Part shown: in pieces, positions 5,712-7,358 of the stretch
How the letters are laid out: every line of letters starts with the position of its first letter
Position numbering within the stretch: position 1 is the first letter of the stretch
DNA from: Dysgonamonadaceae bacterium
Lineage (GTDB): Bacteria > Bacteroidota > Bacteroidia > Bacteroidales > Azobacteroidaceae
Direction: 5' to 3'
Assembly: GCA_031287395.1 (NCBI GenBank)
Contig: JAITTA010000037.1
Span: 1 to 7,358, forward strand
Length of the DNA: 7,358 bases
Translations under genes and position numbers: made by a program
Notes under the pieces: model-generated
The model's input: the letters and a program-made list of their open reading frames with translations, nothing else
Databases searched by the model: none
Told to the model about the DNA's origin: nothing

Positions 5712-6650
5712 ATGTCCGAAATCAGACTTTTTTACCATAAAGACGGAGCGGTGAGGCTTAGTCGAAGTTTTGAATTCCTGAAAAAAACGCCGACAGATCA
5801 GTTCTTGTGGATTGACCTGAATGACGTGGATGAGGAAATAGAGACTCAGTTAGAGGATTATTTGAAAATTTATATCCAGGAAGAAGAGGAAATGATTGAA
5901 ATCGAGACCTCTTCACGTTATATCGAGACCCGTGATACGCTGGTTATCAATACGAACTTTTTGTTGAGTACTTTCGACCGCAATCCGGTGTCTTTTATCA
6001 TGAAGAACAACATATTGATTTCTGTTCGTAGTGAAGAGCTGGCTTCATTTTCCGAGACCGTGAAAAAAATCTTTTCCAATCCGCAGAATTATCCGACAGG
6101 ATATCATGTATTTCTCGGATTGTTTGAAACCCGGATTGAGTTTGATGCCGATATGATTGAAAATATTACCCAGGAAATTACAAACCTGAGTAATAATATT
6201 CAGGATGCCGATGAAGACATTCTTTTGCAAATCAAGAATTTACAGGAAAAAACCATGATGTTGCGCGAAAATGTCATCGATAAGCAGCGTGCTATTTCCA
6301 ACATGTTGAAGAGCAGTCTGATTCCCCACGATCTACGGAGTAAGCTGACGATCCTCATTAAAGACATCAATTCATTGATCGAGCATGTCCGGTTCAGTTT
6401 TGATCGTTTGGATTATTTACAGGATACATTCCTTGGGTTTGTTAATATCCAACAGAATAAAATCATTAAGATATTTACGGTGGTTTCGGTTATTTTTATG
6501 CCTCCTACGTTGATTGCGAGTATTTACGGGATGAATTTCAGTTTCATGCCGGAGGTTCGGTGGGAATGGGGATATCCTTTATCGATTCTATTGATGATTG
6601 CTTCTTCCATTGCGATTTTAATTTTTTTCAAAAAGAAAAAATATTTATAA
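5712..6650 (+). CDS. corA: CorA-family magnesium/cobalt transporter
   Basis: The 312-aa product has the layout of CorA, the pentameric inner-membrane channel for Mg2+ and Co2+. There is a large cytoplasmic N-terminal alpha/beta domain (about 1-140). A long helical region follows (about 140-250, with heptad-like stretches such as DADMIENITQEITNLSNNIQDADEDILLQ split across 145-173). Two transmembrane segments close the protein at the C-terminus (about 252-271 and 287-306). The signature GMN selectivity motif is at 273-275 in IYGMNFSFMPE, exactly between the two membrane segments, and the tail ends in a basic KKKK cluster. An in-frame TTG at 5706 would add two residues. I prefer ATG 5712, giving MSEIRLFYHK. 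The gene lies 131 bp after ksgA on the same strand with its own promoter-like element, and 20 bp before the mutarotase gene. CorA relatives can prefer other divalent metals or act in efflux, so the exact substrate is inferred. Confidence 0.95.
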   Translation: MSEIRLFYHKDGAVRLSRSFEFLKKTPTDQFLWIDLNDVDEEIETQLEDYLKIYIQEEEEMIEIETSSRYIETRDTLVINTNFLLSTFDRNPVSFIMKNNILISVRSEELASFSETVKKIFSNPQNYPTGYHVFLGLFETRIEFDADMIENITQEITNLSNNIQDADEDILLQIKNLQEKTMMLRENVIDKQRAISNMLKSSLIPHDLRSKLTILIKDINSLIEHVRFSFDRLDYLQDTFLGFVNIQQNKIIKIFTVVSVIFMPPTLIASIYGMNFSFMPEVRWEWGYPLSILLMIASSIAILIFFKKKKYL

Positions 6651-6670
6651 CTATAAAATTATTCTAAATC

Positions 6671-7358
6671 ATGAAAAAAAATCTATTCGCCTTATTGGCT
6701 TTGACTCTTCTCATTGTTGCCTGTGGGAAAAAAGAACAAGTGGAGCAAACGACTGTATCCGGTTTGTTACCTTCCAAGTTTGAAGGGATGTTTGAAGAGA
6801 AAGATTCGACTCATTTGTATGTAATGAAAAATGCAAATGGAGTAGAAGTTTGTGTTACCAACATCGGCGGTCGTATCGTTTCCATTATGGTGCCGGATAA
6901 GGAGGGTGCAATGAAAGACGTAGTCCTTGGTTTTGATAATATTGAAAATTATAAAGGGATCGGCACTAATTTCGGCGCTATCATCGGTCGTTACGGTAAC
7001 CGTATTGCCGGAGGTAAATTCGAATTATACCGTGTAAGTTATGAACTGAGAAAAAATAACGGAAATAATTCGCTCCATGGAGGCCCGAGAGGATTCCATA
7101 CCCAGTATTTTAACATAGAACAACCCGATAGTCAGAAATTGGTTTGTAAGTATTTCTCCAAAACAGGAGAGGAAGGTTTTCCCGGTAATCTGAATGTAAC
7201 CGTAAGTTATACTTTGACAAATGATAATGCTTTGGATATCGCTTATGAAGCAACGACCGATCGTCCTACAGTAGTGAATCTGACAAACCATTCTTATTTC
7301 AACTTGTCGGGAGATCCTAATAACACTATCCTGGATCATATCCTGACCATGGATTGCG
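6671..7358 (+). CDS. galM: Galactose mutarotase (aldose 1-epimerase) lipoprotein, 3' end cut by the window
   Basis: An open frame runs from ATG 6671 past the right edge, giving 229 residues with no stop. It starts MKKNLFALLALTLLIVAC, a lipoprotein signal with lipobox I-V-A-C, so C18 should be lipidated and the enzyme exported to the envelope. The rest is an aldose 1-epimerase domain: VTNIGGRIVSIMVPD (62-76), VVLGFDNIENY (84-94), GAIIGRYGNRIAGGKF (102-117), NNSLHGGPRGF (132-142) with H136, the first active-site His, and VVNLTNHSYFNLSG (201-214) with H207, the second. The catalytic Asp and Glu seen in GalM structures lie beyond the window. The enzyme interconverts alpha and beta anomers of aldohexoses. 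An envelope location suggests action on sugars released outside the cytoplasm. The total length expected for the family with a signal peptide is about 370-380 aa. Only 20 bp follow the corA-like stop, with no promoter match, so co-transcription is possible. Confidence 0.93.
   Translation, partial: MKKNLFALLALTLLIVACGKKEQVEQTTVSGLLPSKFEGMFEEKDSTHLYVMKNANGVEVCVTNIGGRIVSIMVPDKEGAMKDVVLGFDNIENYKGIGTNFGAIIGRYGNRIAGGKFELYRVSYELRKNNGNNSLHGGPRGFHTQYFNIEQPDSQKLVCKYFSKTGEEGFPGNLNVTVSYTLTNDNALDIAYEATTDRPTVVNLTNHSYFNLSGDPNNTILDHILTMDC

Noticed and set aside
7025..7339. 104-aa minus-strand frame at the right edge
   Set aside because: It is antisense to the mutarotase coding sequence, which carries conserved catalytic motifs. 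No domain is recognisable in the antisense frame.
1..7358. Mobile element, CRISPR, tRNA, toxin-antitoxin or phage-defence content
   Set aside because: No transposase or integrase motifs, spaced identical repeats, tRNA-like folds or small paired genes were seen. The coding space is filled by recognisable housekeeping and envelope genes.

Overview
The window looks like a chromosomal segment from a member of the Bacteroidota, most likely Bacteroidales. The evidence is moderate to low GC, AT-rich leaders without strong Shine-Dalgarno sites, several matches to the Bacteroidota -7 promoter element TAnnTTTG, AT-rich intergenic repeats of a kind common in that phylum, and protein families with a Bacteroidota flavour. 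An Odoribacter/Butyricimonas-like genome is a guess from composition and style only. Seven genes are supported, two of them cut by the window edges. No intergenic stretch exceeds about 145 bases.

Left part, minus strand. Two adjacent secreted PQQ-type beta-propeller paralogues occupy 1-1426: a complete 403-aa gene, followed 2 bp downstream by a second copy of which only the first 70 residues lie in the window. A promoter-like element lies upstream at 1516-1523. Next, still on the minus strand, comes a cluster transcribed in the order flippase-like membrane protein (3728-4720), pepD (2221-3675), yigZ/IMPACT-family protein (1570-2160). The spacers are 52 and 60 bp. The first carries a short direct repeat and the second a perfect 17-bp inverted repeat.

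Right part, plus strand. ksgA/rsmA (4795-5580) is divergent from the flippase-like gene across a 74-bp region containing facing promoter-like elements. It is followed after 131 bp by a CorA-type divalent-metal transporter (5712-6650). Twenty bases further on begins a galactose mutarotase with a lipoprotein signal (6671 to the window end), which runs off the edge.

Functionally the window is mostly housekeeping: rRNA maturation (KsgA), Mg2+/Co2+ uptake (CorA), dipeptide breakdown (PepD), a conserved YigZ protein, an envelope membrane protein, and envelope-exported proteins (beta-propellers, mutarotase lipoprotein). I see no mobile element, CRISPR array, tRNA, rRNA or defence system, and no strong case for a new multi-gene system. 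The points most worth checking are the tandem beta-propeller duplication, the interleaved divergent promoters, the hairpin between pepD and yigZ, and the CorA gene next to ksgA.
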